Below, piece after piece: positions 19,446-28,347 of a stretch of 61,715 bases of DNA (its first letter is position 1; every line of letters starts with the position of its first letter). The stretch covers positions 1 through 61,715 of the forward strand of contig JAHEBO010000018.1 in NCBI GenBank assembly GCA_024642215.1, in the 5' to 3' direction. This DNA is from Limnohabitans sp. (GTDB lineage: Bacteria > Pseudomonadota > Gammaproteobacteria > Burkholderiales > Burkholderiaceae_C). A program made the translations under genes and the position numbers. The notes beneath the pieces are model-generated. The model worked only from the letters and a program-made list of their open reading frames with translations, was not told the origin of the DNA and searched no databases.

Positions 19446-20564
19446 ATGCCAAGACCGATTCAGGCCACCATCGACATCCAAGCCCTGCGCCACAACTTGT
19501 CGCAAATCAAAGCCGCGGCACCCGATGCCTTGGTGTGGGGTGTGGTGAAAGCCAATGCCTATGGCCATGGCATTGAGCGCATCTTTGAAGGCTTGCGCGC
19601 CGCCGATGGCATTGCGCTCCTTGATTTGGCAGAGGCGGAACGTGTGCGGCAGTTGGGCTGGCGTGGCCCCATCCTCTTGTTGGAAGGGGTCTTTGAGACC
19701 CGCGATTTGGAGCTGTGCTCTCGACTCAACCTCTGGCATGTGGTGCACTGTGAAGCCCAAATTGACATGCTGGCTGTGCATAAAACCCATCAGCCACATC
19801 GGGTTTTTCTCAAAATGAACACAGGCATGAACCGTCTGGGCTTTGCACCCCAGGCGTTTAGAGCGGCATGGACCCGCTTGAATGCGCTGCCTCAAGTGGA
19901 TGAGATCTCGCTCATGTCGCACTTCAGCGATGCCGATGGCGACAAAGGGATTGCCGCGGCCATGGCCCTGTTTCATCAACACACCCACGACTTGTCTGGC
20001 GAACGCAGTTTGTGCAACAGTGCGGCAACGCTGCGTCATGCCAAAGACCTGGCGGTACGTGCAGACTGGGTCCGTCCTGGCATTGCTTTGTATGGCAGTT
20101 CGCCCGATTTTCCTTTGCACTCGGCGCATGACTGGGGCTTGAAGCCTGTCATGAGTTTGAACGCCGGCATCATTGGCGTGCAACATTTGCAAGCTGGGGA
20201 CGCGGTGGGTTATGGCTCTTCTTTTGTGGCCGATCGTCCCATGCGAATTGGCGTGGTGGCGTGTGGCTATGCAGATGGCTATCCCAGAAGTGCCGCCACC
20301 GGTACGCCAGTGTGCGTCGATGGCCAAGCATCGCGAACAGTGGGCCGTGTCAGCATGGACATGATCACGGTAGACATCACCGATGTGCCGCATGCCGATC
20401 TAGGCAGTGAAGTCACTTTGTGGGGCCTGCCGCAGAAAACAATGCCCAAGGTGCATGCGTCCGTGGGTGTCCCCATTGATGCGGTCGCGCAAGCGGCGGG
20501 CACAGTGGGTTATGAATTGATGTGCGCCTTGGCCGCACGCGTACCCGTGGTGGTCAAGGATTGA
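19446..20564 (+). CDS. alr: Alanine racemase
   Basis: This PLP enzyme interconverts L- and D-alanine for peptidoglycan. Of 372 aa, VWGVVKANAYGHG contains the PLP lysine (Lys35). KMNTGMNRLGF and LCNSAATL follow. RPGIALYGSSP and the C-terminal domain motif VVACGYADGYPR carry the catalytic tyrosine (about 265). VGRVSMDMITVDIT is also typical. ATG 19446 has no evident Shine-Dalgarno sequence. In relatives radA often follows alr. Here a DMT-family transporter is translationally coupled instead. Confidence 0.97.
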   Translation: MPRPIQATIDIQALRHNLSQIKAAAPDALVWGVVKANAYGHGIERIFEGLRAADGIALLDLAEAERVRQLGWRGPILLLEGVFETRDLELCSRLNLWHVVHCEAQIDMLAVHKTHQPHRVFLKMNTGMNRLGFAPQAFRAAWTRLNALPQVDEISLMSHFSDADGDKGIAAAMALFHQHTHDLSGERSLCNSAATLRHAKDLAVRADWVRPGIALYGSSPDFPLHSAHDWGLKPVMSLNAGIIGVQHLQAGDAVGYGSSFVADRPMRIGVVACGYADGYPRSAATGTPVCVDGQASRTVGRVSMDMITVDITDVPHADLGSEVTLWGLPQKTMPKVHASVGVPIDAVAQAAGTVGYELMCALAARVPVVVKD

Positions 20565-21469
20565 AACACGCCCCGCAGCAACGCTTGGCCCTGGGTGCCG
20601 CCCTCATTTTGATTTTGATCTGGGGCGCCAATTTCAGTGTTCAAAAGTATTTGCTGAACACACTCACACCCAGTGGTTTTTTGCTGGCGCGTTACCTCAT
20701 CATGCCCTTGTGTGCTCTTCTCTTGATGCGCATGACTTTGGGTCAATTTTTGCCGCCGCTGCCACGTCAAGATGTCTTTGAGTTGGCGCGATTGGGTTTT
20801 GTGGGTCATAGCTTGCACGTCGGAATTGTTTGCTATGGCATTCATTTGTCGACGCCGTTTTCAAGCTCAGTGATTTTGGCTTGTGGCCCCATCTTTACCT
20901 TGTTGATCTTGCGTTGGAAGGGACATGAGAAGCTTCAACGTACGCAAGTATTGGGCGTCACGGTGGCCTTCATTGGCGTGATGCTGTTCTTGTCTGAAAA
21001 ACTGTTGAAGGGCGACTTGCGAGCAACCGGCGGCGATGTGATTTTGTTTGTGGCGGCGCTGCTGTTTTCTTATTACACCGTGCAAGCCAAGCCCATGCTG
21101 GAGAAACATGGCAGTGTGCTCACCATGGGTTACGCCACTTTGTGGGGTGGTTTGCCAGTCATGTTGTGGTCCATTCCCACAGGTCTTGAAGCACCTTGGG
21201 GCAGTTTAGGCTGGCAAGGATGGGCCGCCATGGGGTGGTCTATTTTGATCTCCGCCTTTGGGGGTTGGTTGGTGTGGGGCTGGGTGAATCAAGTCAGAGG
21301 CGTGGCCAAAACCGCACCCTTGATGTACCTGATGCCGCCAGTGGCGGGTTTGTTTGCTTGGGCGCTGACCGGCGAGCAATACACCGTGATCAAGTTGGTT
21401 GGCGCTTTCATCGCTTTGCTGGGCGTGGCCTATACCCAGTTTGCGCCTCAGCGCAAAAATCCGTCGTAA
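20561..21469 (+). CDS. EamA/DMT-family transporter
   Basis: This is a drug/metabolite-transporter superfamily protein of 302 aa with ten hydrophobic helices and two EamA repeats (ALILILIWGANFSVQKYLL at the start; VILFVAALLFSYYTV and LMYLMPPVAGLFAWAL in the second half). The start is inferred as TTG 20561, overlapping the alr stop codon as TTGA, with AAGGA just upstream. The longer frame from 20522 would overlap alr by 43 bases. Coupling to alr might suggest export of an amino acid, but this is a guess. The last 22 bases overlap the end of the convergent TauE gene. Confidence 0.85.
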   Translation: MKHAPQQRLALGAALILILIWGANFSVQKYLLNTLTPSGFLLARYLIMPLCALLLMRMTLGQFLPPLPRQDVFELARLGFVGHSLHVGIVCYGIHLSTPFSSSVILACGPIFTLLILRWKGHEKLQRTQVLGVTVAFIGVMLFLSEKLLKGDLRATGGDVILFVAALLFSYYTVQAKPMLEKHGSVLTMGYATLWGGLPVMLWSIPTGLEAPWGSLGWQGWAAMGWSILISAFGGWLVWGWVNQVRGVAKTAPLMYLMPPVAGLFAWALTGEQYTVIKLVGAFIALLGVAYTQFAPQRKNPS

Positions 21470-22206
21470 GTCGTTTTCAAAATTAAGGCTGCCACCACGG
21501 CCAAAAACACATAGCGCACAAAGCCTGCACCATGTTTCAGTGCCAAGCGTGTGCCCAGCAAACTGCCCACCACGTTGGCCAACGCCATGGGCAAGGCCAG
21601 ATGCCACCACACATGACCTTGAAGGGTGAACAGCACCAAGGCAGAGAAATTGGTGGCAGTGTTCATCAACTTGGCCGAAGCCGAAGCATTGAGAAAGTCA
21701 TAGCCCAACAAGCGCACATAAGCGAAGACAAAAAAGCTGCCGGTACCTGGGCCAAAGAAGCCATCGTAAAAGCCAATCAACAAGCCCATGGCAACGGCGG
21801 CAAAGGCTTCTTGTCGACCTTTGAAACGGGGCGCATGCAGTTGCCCCATGTCTTTCTTGACCAAGGTGTAGGCCAACAAGGCGAGCAAAATAAAGGGCAG
21901 TGCTTTGCGCAAAAAACTGGGATCAACTTGCGTGACGGTCCACGCGCCTAACAACGAGCCTAGCAAACCTGCGCTGGCTGCTGGCATCAATGCGTTCCAG
22001 CGCATCTCCACCTTTTTGCTAAATTGATAGGTGGCAAATGCGGTGCCCCAAATGGCCGCACTTTTATTGGTGGCCACCAAGGTGGCGGGGGGTGCCGTGG
22101 GAAATGTGGCGAAGAGTGCGGGGATCAAAATGAGGCCCCCTCCGCCAACGATCGAATCGACCATGCCGGCAAACAAGGACGCCAGAGAGACGATCAGTAA
22201 TTCCAT
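21448..22206 (-). CDS. TauE/SafE (TSUP) family membrane permease
   Basis: This 252-aa membrane protein of the TauE/SafE sulfite-exporter-type superfamily has about eight helices. The N-terminal half-repeat contains the hallmark MVDSIVGGGGLILIPAL and the second contains LLIGFYDGFFGPGTGSFF. The substrate is probably an organic or sulfur-containing anion but cannot be specified. The start ATG 22206 matches the family beginning MELLIVSLASLFAG. It is abutted by the T-run of an intrinsic terminator one base upstream, with no Shine-Dalgarno sequence. A start at Met15 (22164) is possible. Confidence 0.88.
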   Translation of the reverse strand: MELLIVSLASLFAGMVDSIVGGGGLILIPALFATFPTAPPATLVATNKSAAIWGTAFATYQFSKKVEMRWNALMPAASAGLLGSLLGAWTVTQVDPSFLRKALPFILLALLAYTLVKKDMGQLHAPRFKGRQEAFAAVAMGLLIGFYDGFFGPGTGSFFVFAYVRLLGYDFLNASASAKLMNTATNFSALVLFTLQGHVWWHLALPMALANVVGSLLGTRLALKHGAGFVRYVFLAVVAALILKTTYDGFLR

Positions 22207-22207
22207 G

Positions 22208-22233
22208 AAAAAAAAGCGCCGCTTTCGCGGCGC
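22208..22233 (-). terminator. Intrinsic terminator ending directly before the TauE start codon
   Basis: On the minus strand GCGCCGC, loop GAAA and GCGGCGC are followed by eight T (22215-22208), then C and ATG. It is a strong Rho-independent terminator for the SDR-MaoC-MmsA-GMC operon, or an attenuator for TauE. Confidence 0.85.
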
Positions 22234-22275
22234 CTATCAAAAGTCACATCTCGTTGTGGATGTTTATGTTCGAGT

Positions 22276-22315
22276 AGTTTGGGTGTCTCCTCAGCCCTCA
22301 AAACGAACCCAAACT
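22276..22315 (-). other. Stem-loop with purine-rich loop in the GMC-TauE spacer
   Basis: AGTTTGGGT (minus strand, 22315-22307) pairs perfectly with ACCCAAACT (22284-22276). The 22-base loop contains GAGG and GAGGAG. A 14-codon frame (22365-22321, MALPYEDSYIAFTR) precedes it and the terminator at 22208 follows. This may be a 3' UTR, a leader or a small RNA. No convincing promoter is visible in 22234-22389. Confidence 0.3.
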
Positions 22316-22389
22316 GCAGTTCATCGAGTGAATGCAATGTAGCTGTCTTCATAAGGCAAAGCCATCAGGGATTTCCCGCGCCAAAAGCA

Positions 22390-24129
22390 TCATGAGATGC
22401 CTTGCGATGTTGTGAGCGCATCGAGTGCCATCCAATGTGCGGCTTTTTCTGCAATCATCAACGTAGGGCTGTTGGTGTTGCCACTGGTGATGCTGGGCAT
22501 GACACCTGCATCGACCACGCGCAATCCTCTGATGCCGCGCACTTGCAGTTGGCTGTTGACGACGGCCATGTTGTCGTCTTCCTTGCCCATGCGGGTGGTG
22601 CCGACCGGGTGAAAAATGGTGCTGGCAATGTCACCCGCCAACTTGGCCAGCTCTTCATCCGATTGGTATTGCACACCGGGCTTGAACTCTTCGGGCTCAA
22701 ACGGCGCCATCGCAGCTTGCGACATGATTCTGCGCGTGACGCGCAGGCTGTCGGCAGCCACCTTTCGATCTTCAGCTGTGCTGAGGTAGTTGGGCGCAAT
22801 GGCGGGGGCATCTTTAAAGTCAGGGCTCTTCAAGGTGACGCTGCCGCGGCTGGTGGGATTCAGGTTGCACACACTGGCCGTGATGGCAGGAAAATTGTGC
22901 AGCGGTTCGCCAAACGCATCCAAGCTGAGGGGCTGCACGTGGTATTGAATGTTGGCCCATTTTTGCGATGGATCACTTTTGGTAAATGCACCCAACTGAC
23001 TGGGTGACATGCTCATGGGGCCACTGCGCGACATGGCATATTCCAAACCAATTTTGGCTTTGCCCCACCAATTGTTGGCCAATGTGTTGAGGGTCTTGGC
23101 GTTCTTTACTTTGTAGACCGAACGTATTTGCAAATGATCCTGCAGGTTGGCGCCTACCCCTGGCAAATCATGCTGAACTTCAACGCCCACTGGCTTGAGC
23201 GCATTGGGATTGCCAATGCCAGACAACTGCAAAATTTGCGCAGAACCAATGCTGCCGGCACTCAAAGCCACTTCACGTGTGGCGGTTGCGGTAACCAATT
23301 GGTGGCCATCCCACACCCTCACGCCGGTGCAACGCTTGGCACCATCGGCATCGGTTTCAATCACCAAGCCGGCGACTTGTGCCTGAGTCCACAACTCAAA
23401 GTTGGGCCTTGCAAAACAGGTGGGTCTTAAAAAGGCTTGTGCTGTGTTCCAGCGCCAACCACTGCGTTGGTTTACATCAAAATAACCAACGCCCTCGTTG
23501 TTGCCTTGGTTGAAATCTGCAGAGGCAGGAATGCCCGCTTGTTGCGCCGCTTGTGAAAACGCATCGAGCACGTCCCAACTCAAGCGTTGTTTTTCAACGC
23601 GCCACTCGCCACCCGCTTGTCTTGCTTTCAGGACTTTGAAGTAGTCGGCCGATGCTGGGACGGACGCGTCTGAACCGTCAAACAATTCTGGCTTGACGCC
23701 TTTGGCGCCGTGAAGTTGGGTGGCGCCTTTGTAATGGTCTTCGTGCGCTTTGAAATAAGGCAGGCATTGGTCCCAGCGCCAATCTTCACTGCCCGTGAGC
23801 TGCGCCCATTGGTCGTAATCACGTGCTTGACCGCGCATGTAAATCATGCCGTTGATGCTGCTGCAACCGCCCAAAACTTTGCCGCGCGGATAGCGCAAGC
23901 TTCGGCCATTCAAACCATCGGCCGCTTCGGTTTGGTACAACCAATCGGTGCGCGGGTTGCCAATGCAGTACAGATAACCCACCGGAATGTGAATCCAGTG
24001 GTAGTCGTCTCGCTTGCCCGCTTCAATCAACAGCACCCGTTTGCTGGCGTCGGCAGACAGGCGATTGGCCAACAGGCAACCGGCCGTTCCTGCGCCAACA
24101 ATGATGTAGTCAAAGGTGCTGTCGTTCAT
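22390..24129 (-). CDS. GMC-family oxidoreductase (choline dehydrogenase-like)
   Basis: This 579-aa FAD enzyme is of the glucose-methanol-choline family. FDYIIVGAGTAGCLLANRLS at residues 4-23 is the ADP-binding fold, and KVLGGCSSINGMIYMRGQARDYDQW is GMC signature 1. ATREVALSAGSIGSAQILQLSGIG is signature 2. The C-terminal STIFHPVGTTRMG and SGNTNSPTLMIAEKAA carry the catalytic His and Asn region. It oxidises a primary alcohol, most likely to an aldehyde. It is the last gene of a four-gene unit, three bases after mmsA, so its aldehyde product may be handed to MmsA. Confidence 0.93.
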   Translation of the reverse strand: MNDSTFDYIIVGAGTAGCLLANRLSADASKRVLLIEAGKRDDYHWIHIPVGYLYCIGNPRTDWLYQTEAADGLNGRSLRYPRGKVLGGCSSINGMIYMRGQARDYDQWAQLTGSEDWRWDQCLPYFKAHEDHYKGATQLHGAKGVKPELFDGSDASVPASADYFKVLKARQAGGEWRVEKQRLSWDVLDAFSQAAQQAGIPASADFNQGNNEGVGYFDVNQRSGWRWNTAQAFLRPTCFARPNFELWTQAQVAGLVIETDADGAKRCTGVRVWDGHQLVTATATREVALSAGSIGSAQILQLSGIGNPNALKPVGVEVQHDLPGVGANLQDHLQIRSVYKVKNAKTLNTLANNWWGKAKIGLEYAMSRSGPMSMSPSQLGAFTKSDPSQKWANIQYHVQPLSLDAFGEPLHNFPAITASVCNLNPTSRGSVTLKSPDFKDAPAIAPNYLSTAEDRKVAADSLRVTRRIMSQAAMAPFEPEEFKPGVQYQSDEELAKLAGDIASTIFHPVGTTRMGKEDDNMAVVNSQLQVRGIRGLRVVDAGVMPSITSGNTNSPTLMIAEKAAHWMALDALTTSQGIS

Positions 24130-24132
24130 GCG

Positions 24133-25644
24133 TTATTTGGCGGTGGGCATGACAAACTCGGCGCCCTTGCCAATGCTCTCGGGCCAGCGCTGCATGATGG
24201 ATTTTTGCTTGGTGTAGAAACGCACACCTTCTTCGCCATACGCGTGCATGTCGCCAAACAAGCTGCGCTTCCAACCACCAAAGCCGTGCCAAGCCATGGG
24301 CACAGGAATGGGCACGTTGATGCCCACCATGCCCACTTGAATGCGACGTGAAAACTCACGCGCCACGTTGCCATCGCGTGTGAAGCAACTCACACCGTTG
24401 CCAAATTCATGGTCGTTGATGATTTGCACCGCTTCACCAAAATCTTTGACACGCACGCAAGACAACACAGGACCAAAAATCTCTTCTTTGTAAATTTTCA
24501 TGTCGGTGGTGACGTTGTCAAACAAGGTGCCGCCCAGCCAGAAGCCGTTGTCACAACCTGCGCCTGCTTTGGCGCCATCAAACTGACGGCCATCGACCAA
24601 CAGCTTGGCGCCTTCGGCCACACCTGCATCGATGTAACCCGTGATGCGTTGCTTGGCCGCAGCGGTCACGATGGGGCCCATTTCGGCGGCCAAGTTGGTG
24701 CCGTTCAAAACTTTGAGGGCGCGTGTTTTTTCCAACAGCAACGGCATTAACTTTTCGGCGACATCGCCTACCAAGACAGCCACACTGATGGCCATGCAGC
24801 GTTCGCCTGCAGAGCCGTAAGCTGCGCCAATCAAGGCATCTACCGCTTGCTCAATGTCGGCATCGGGCATGACCACCATGTGGTTTTTAGCGCCGCCCAA
24901 AGCTTGCACACGTTTGCCGTGGCGCGCGCCGTTTTCATACAAACTGTTGGCGATGGGGGTGGAGCCCACAAAGCTCACAGCTTTGACGTCGGGGTGTTCG
25001 ACCAGTGCGTCGACCGCTTCTTTGTCGCCTTGCACCACGTTGAACACACCATCCGGCAAGCCCGCTTGTTTGAGCAAGTCGGCCATGAACAAACTGGGGC
25101 TGGGATCAAGAGGGCTAGGCTTCAAAATAAAGCTGTTGCCGCAGGCAATGGCCACAGGAAACATCCACATGGGCACCATGACGGGGAAGTTAAAGGGCGT
25201 GACGCCCGCCACCACGCCCAAAGGCTGGCGCATTGTCCAGTTGTCGATGCCCGTTGAAACTTGGTCGGTGAAGTCGCCTTTGAGCAATTGCGGAATGCCA
25301 CAAGCAAATTCCACAATGTCGATGCCGCGCGTCACTTCGCCTTGTGCATCGGTGAACACCTTGCCGTGCTCGGCCGTGATCATCTGCGCCAACGTATCGC
25401 GGTGCTGGTTCAACAACTCCAAGAATTTGAACATCACGCGCGCGCGGCGCAGTGGCGGTGTATCGGCCCATGCGGGAAATGCGGCCTGTGCCGCAGCGAC
25501 GGCTTGCGCGACATCTTGCACATTGGCCAAGTTGACGCGGCCCGTGACTGCGCCGGTTGCAGGGTTGAAGACGTCTTGCGCCCGAGTCGATGTGCCAGCC
25601 GTTTTTTGGCCAGAAATAGAGTGAGCAATCGAAGTGACGGTCAT
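24133..25644 (-). CDS. mmsA: CoA-acylating methylmalonate-semialdehyde dehydrogenase
   Basis: This 503-aa NAD-dependent aldehyde dehydrogenase of the MmsA type converts methylmalonate or malonate semialdehyde to propionyl- or acetyl-CoA with loss of CO2. Motifs are [60 protein letters not shown], and the catalytic cysteine in [27 protein letters not shown] and the ending typical of this subfamily follow. It follows the MaoC gene after 33 bases and precedes the GMC gene. This supports a catabolic route ending in a branched or C3 semialdehyde. Confidence 0.94.
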   Translation of the reverse strand: MTVTSIAHSISGQKTAGTSTRAQDVFNPATGAVTGRVNLANVQDVAQAVAAAQAAFPAWADTPPLRRARVMFKFLELLNQHRDTLAQMITAEHGKVFTDAQGEVTRGIDIVEFACGIPQLLKGDFTDQVSTGIDNWTMRQPLGVVAGVTPFNFPVMVPMWMFPVAIACGNSFILKPSPLDPSPSLFMADLLKQAGLPDGVFNVVQGDKEAVDALVEHPDVKAVSFVGSTPIANSLYENGARHGKRVQALGGAKNHMVVMPDADIEQAVDALIGAAYGSAGERCMAISVAVLVGDVAEKLMPLLLEKTRALKVLNGTNLAAEMGPIVTAAAKQRITGYIDAGVAEGAKLLVDGRQFDGAKAGAGCDNGFWLGGTLFDNVTTDMKIYKEEIFGPVLSCVRVKDFGEAVQIINDHEFGNGVSCFTRDGNVAREFSRRIQVGMVGINVPIPVPMAWHGFGGWKRSLFGDMHAYGEEGVRFYTKQKSIMQRWPESIGKGAEFVMPTAK

Positions 25645-25677
25645 GGCTTTTCTCGGTAGATGTAGAACAGGTGAATG

Positions 25678-26184
25678 TTAATCGCTTGTGGCGGTGTTGT
25701 TTTCCTTGGCCGTGGCGGGGTGCCTGCGCCTGAACATGCCCCAGCCTTCCATGTGCAGCACACTGTCGCCGTGTTGGTTGTGCATGTCCCAGGCGGTGCG
25801 GACCAAACCGACGTCCGGCTTAGAACGCATAGGGCGGGTTTCTAAGATGGTGTGCTTGAGACTTAAGGTGTCGTTGGGAAAAACAGGTTTTTTCCACTGC
25901 AGGTTTTCAAGGCCCGGCGAACCCAGGCTGGCCGACTGCTGGAGGAAATTCGTCACCATCAAACGCATGGCCATCGAGCAGGTGTGCCAACCGCTGGCGC
26001 ACAAGCCGCCAAACACAGAGGCTTTGGCGGCATCATCGTCGAGGTGAAAAGGCTGCGGATCAAATTGAGACGCAAAGGCAATGATTTCCTCGCGTGTGGG
26101 CTTGATCGTGCCTAGGTCGCGTTCGCTGCCAGGCTGCAGGTCTTCCCAGTAATAAAGAATCTTGTCAGAAGTTGCACCCGCCAT
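25678..26184 (-). CDS. MaoC-family (R)-specific enoyl-CoA hydratase-like protein
   Basis: This 168-aa hot-dog-fold protein has the MaoC signature FASQFDPQPFHLDDDAAKASVFGGLCASGWHT, with the Asp-x4-His dyad used by enoyl-CoA hydratases. The partner segment is LENLQWKKPVFPNDTLSLKHTI. It may hydrate an enoyl-CoA or act on an acyl thioester. The substrate is unknown. Its start codon shares one base with the SDR stop codon (TGATG), so the two are translationally coupled. mmsA and the GMC gene follow. Confidence 0.9.
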   Translation of the reverse strand: MAGATSDKILYYWEDLQPGSERDLGTIKPTREEIIAFASQFDPQPFHLDDDAAKASVFGGLCASGWHTCSMAMRLMVTNFLQQSASLGSPGLENLQWKKPVFPNDTLSLKHTILETRPMRSKPDVGLVRTAWDMHNQHGDSVLHMEGWGMFRRRHPATAKENNTATSD

Positions 26185-26930
26185 CAGCGCCCCCCCGACA
26201 CATCGATCAGGCTCATGGTGGTGTAGCTGGCTTCTTCAGACAGCAACCACACGATGGCCTGTGCCACTTCCATGGCCGAACCACCGCGCTTGGCAGGCAC
26301 CAAATGCTCGAGGTCTTTCACGCGATTGGGCAGTCCGCCTGAGGCATGAATGTCAGTGTCAATCAAACCGGGACGAATGGCGTTGACACGAATGCCTTCG
26401 CCTGCAACTTCTTTGGCCAAGCCGAGTGTGAAACTGTCGATGGCGCCTTTGGCTGCGGCGTAATCTAAATACTGACCAGGCGAGCCCAGTCGCGCAGCCG
26501 CGCTGGACAAATTCACAATGCTGCCGCCTTGGCCGCCGTGCTGGGTGCTCATTTGCAAAATGGCTTCGCGCGCGCAAAGCATGGACCCCAACACATTGAT
26601 GTCAAACATCCGGCGCCAGCGGGCCATGCTCATTTCGTCCAGTCGCGCAGACACGTCTACCACGCCTGCGTTGTTGACCAGGCCTTGAAGGGGGCCAAGC
26701 TCGGCGCGCACTTTTTGGAACATGGCCAAGACTTGGTCTTCATTCGCCACATCTGCTTGAACGGCAATGGCACGTCCGCCGGCCGCCTTCACTTGCTGCA
26801 CCACGTCGTCGGCAGCTTGAGCATTTGAGGTGTAGTTAACCGCAACATCCCAGCCCTTTTGAGCCGCCAAAATGCAGGTCGCAGCGCCAATGCCGCGACT
26901 ACCGCCTGTGACCAAAACTACTTTGCGCAT
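26184..26930 (-). CDS. SDR-family oxidoreductase
   Basis: This short-chain dehydrogenase/reductase is 248 aa from ATG 26930, preceded by GCAGGAGACA; the frame remains open to 27032 but upstream codons are not supported. VTGGSRGIGAA is the cofactor-binding glycine motif, followed by NNAGVVD, and the catalytic Ser/Tyr/Lys lie in NLSSAAARLG and YLDYAAAKG. RPGLIDTDIH closes the fold. It resembles FabG-like or sugar/acyl alcohol dehydrogenases. It is the first gene of the SDR-MaoC-MmsA-GMC operon and is divergent from the isomerase gene, 93 bases away. No clear operator is seen in that spacer. Confidence 0.92.
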   Translation of the reverse strand: MRKVVLVTGGSRGIGAATCILAAQKGWDVAVNYTSNAQAADDVVQQVKAAGGRAIAVQADVANEDQVLAMFQKVRAELGPLQGLVNNAGVVDVSARLDEMSMARWRRMFDINVLGSMLCAREAILQMSTQHGGQGGSIVNLSSAAARLGSPGQYLDYAAAKGAIDSFTLGLAKEVAGEGIRVNAIRPGLIDTDIHASGGLPNRVKDLEHLVPAKRGGSAMEVAQAIVWLLSEEASYTTMSLIDVSGGR

Positions 26931-27023
26931 TCTTTGTCTCCTGCAGAATAATGTGTAAACGGTTAAAACACTGTCTGGTGCTTCGGCATTCAGTATGCAG
27001 ATTACCTTAACTAGGAGCTTTTT

Positions 27024-27635
27024 GTGAGTCACTCAGTCGACTATTACTTTGCGCCCCAAAGCCCTTGGGCTTATTTGGGACACCAACGCTTTCAGCAAAT
27101 TCTCACCAAGGCGGGTGCAAGTGTGCGTGTCATGCCCATTGACTTGGGCGGCAAAGTGTTCCCCATCTCAGGTGGTCTGCCTTTGGGACAACGTGCCCCG
27201 CAAAGGCAAGCCTATCGCTTGACGGAACTGGCGCGCTTTAGCAAATGGCTCGGTGCACCCTTGCATTTAAAACCAACGTTCTTTCCGGTGAATGGTGACG
27301 ATGCCGCCAAGCTCATCATTGCCGTCGACATGGCGGCAGGTCCGCAAGCGGCCATGGCGATCAGCGGGGCCGTTTTGTCGGCTGTTTGGGCCCAGCAGCG
27401 CAACATTGCCGATGAAAAAACATTGGCCGATCTCCTGAAAGAGCAAAACTTGCCAGCCAGTTGTTTAGAGCAAGCACACAGCCAAGCCGTGCAGTTGCGC
27501 TACGAGTCGTACACACAAATGGCCATTGACGCGGGGGTGTTTGGCGCACCGTCCTACGTGGTCAATGGCGATATTTACTGGGGTCAAGACCGCCTTGACT
27601 TTGTCGAGCGGGCCCTTGTTGGTTCACAGCATTAA
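27024..27635 (+). CDS. 2-hydroxychromene-2-carboxylate isomerase/DsbA-like (kappa GST fold) protein
   Basis: This 203-aa thioredoxin-fold protein is of the HCCA isomerase/DsbA family. DYYFAPQSPWAYLGHQRF carries the conserved Ser that binds glutathione in the kappa class. GAPSYVVNGDIYWGQDRLDFVERAL at the C-terminus is diagnostic. There is no CxxC. Such enzymes catalyse glutathione-dependent cis-trans isomerisations in aromatic catabolism, but the substrate here is unknown. The start is GTG 27024 behind TAGGAG. The dienelactone hydrolase gene follows after 11 bases and the SDR operon is divergent. Confidence 0.9.
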   Translation: MSHSVDYYFAPQSPWAYLGHQRFQQILTKAGASVRVMPIDLGGKVFPISGGLPLGQRAPQRQAYRLTELARFSKWLGAPLHLKPTFFPVNGDDAAKLIIAVDMAAGPQAAMAISGAVLSAVWAQQRNIADEKTLADLLKEQNLPASCLEQAHSQAVQLRYESYTQMAIDAGVFGAPSYVVNGDIYWGQDRLDFVERALVGSQH

Positions 27636-27646
27636 AGGAGTAAGTC

Positions 27647-28336
27647 ATGGGTACATTCATTCAACTAACGGCCGCTGATGGCACGCAATTTCCGGCTTAT
27701 GTGGCAGAGCCTGCAACACCTGCCAAGGCTGCTGTGGTGGTCATACAAGAAATTTTTGGCGTGAACGTTCACATTCGTGAAGTGGCCGATGCATATGCCA
27801 AAGAAGGCTACTTGGCCATTGCGCCTGCCATGTTTCACCGCGCGCAAGCCAATGTAGAACTGGGTTACGCAGAGGCCGACATGGGCGCTGGCATGGCACT
27901 CAAAACCGCCATTGAATCCTTGCCCGCACCCGGTGCATTGCAAGACATTCAAGCCAGCATTGATCATGCGCACAAATTGTGTGGCGGGAAAGTCGGCGTG
28001 GTCGGCTATTGCTGGGGCGGCTTGCTGTCTTGGCGTGCTGCTTGCATGCTGAACGGCTTGTCGGCTGCTGCGCCTTATTACGGCGGCGGTATGACCACCG
28101 AAGCAGAGTCAGCCCGTCAAACCAAGGTGCCCGTGATGGCACACTTTGCCGAAGAAGATAAATGGATTTCGATGGACTCTGTCAAAGCGTTCCAAGCCGC
28201 ACACCCTGATGCGCAAGTGTTCACCTACGCGGCGCACCATGGCTTCAATTGCAACCACCGCGGTGCATGGCAAGCTGAAGCGGCTGCGTTGGCCAAGCAA
28301 AGAACCCTGGATTTCTTCAAGCAGCACTTGAGCTGA
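27647..28336 (+). CDS. Dienelactone hydrolase family protein
   Basis: This 229-aa alpha/beta hydrolase of the dienelactone hydrolase family has VVIQEIFGVNVHIREVADAYAKEGY, the nucleophile motif GYCWGG with Cys122, the acid in FAEEDKWIS and the histidine in AAHHGFNC. Classical members open 4-carboxymethylenebutenolide in chlorocatechol degradation. Many Burkholderiales carry homologues of unknown substrate. It forms a two-gene unit with the isomerase upstream (AAAGGAG ribosome binding site). Convergent corA ends 11 bases away. Confidence 0.93.
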   Translation: MGTFIQLTAADGTQFPAYVAEPATPAKAAVVVIQEIFGVNVHIREVADAYAKEGYLAIAPAMFHRAQANVELGYAEADMGAGMALKTAIESLPAPGALQDIQASIDHAHKLCGGKVGVVGYCWGGLLSWRAACMLNGLSAAAPYYGGGMTTEAESARQTKVPVMAHFAEEDKWISMDSVKAFQAAHPDAQVFTYAAHHGFNCNHRGAWQAEAAALAKQRTLDFFKQHLS

Positions 28337-28347
28337 GTGAGCGATTT

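Noticed and set aside
19438-19448. TAACGA six bases before alr ATG as another leaderless promoter
   Set aside because: The match to TATAAT is only two of six, so it was left out of the leaderless set.
19398-20393. 331-codon open frame on the minus strand across alr
   Set aside because: It is antisense to a fully conserved alanine racemase, with a Cys/His-rich composition typical of shadow frames. It has no recognisable domain or ribosome binding site.
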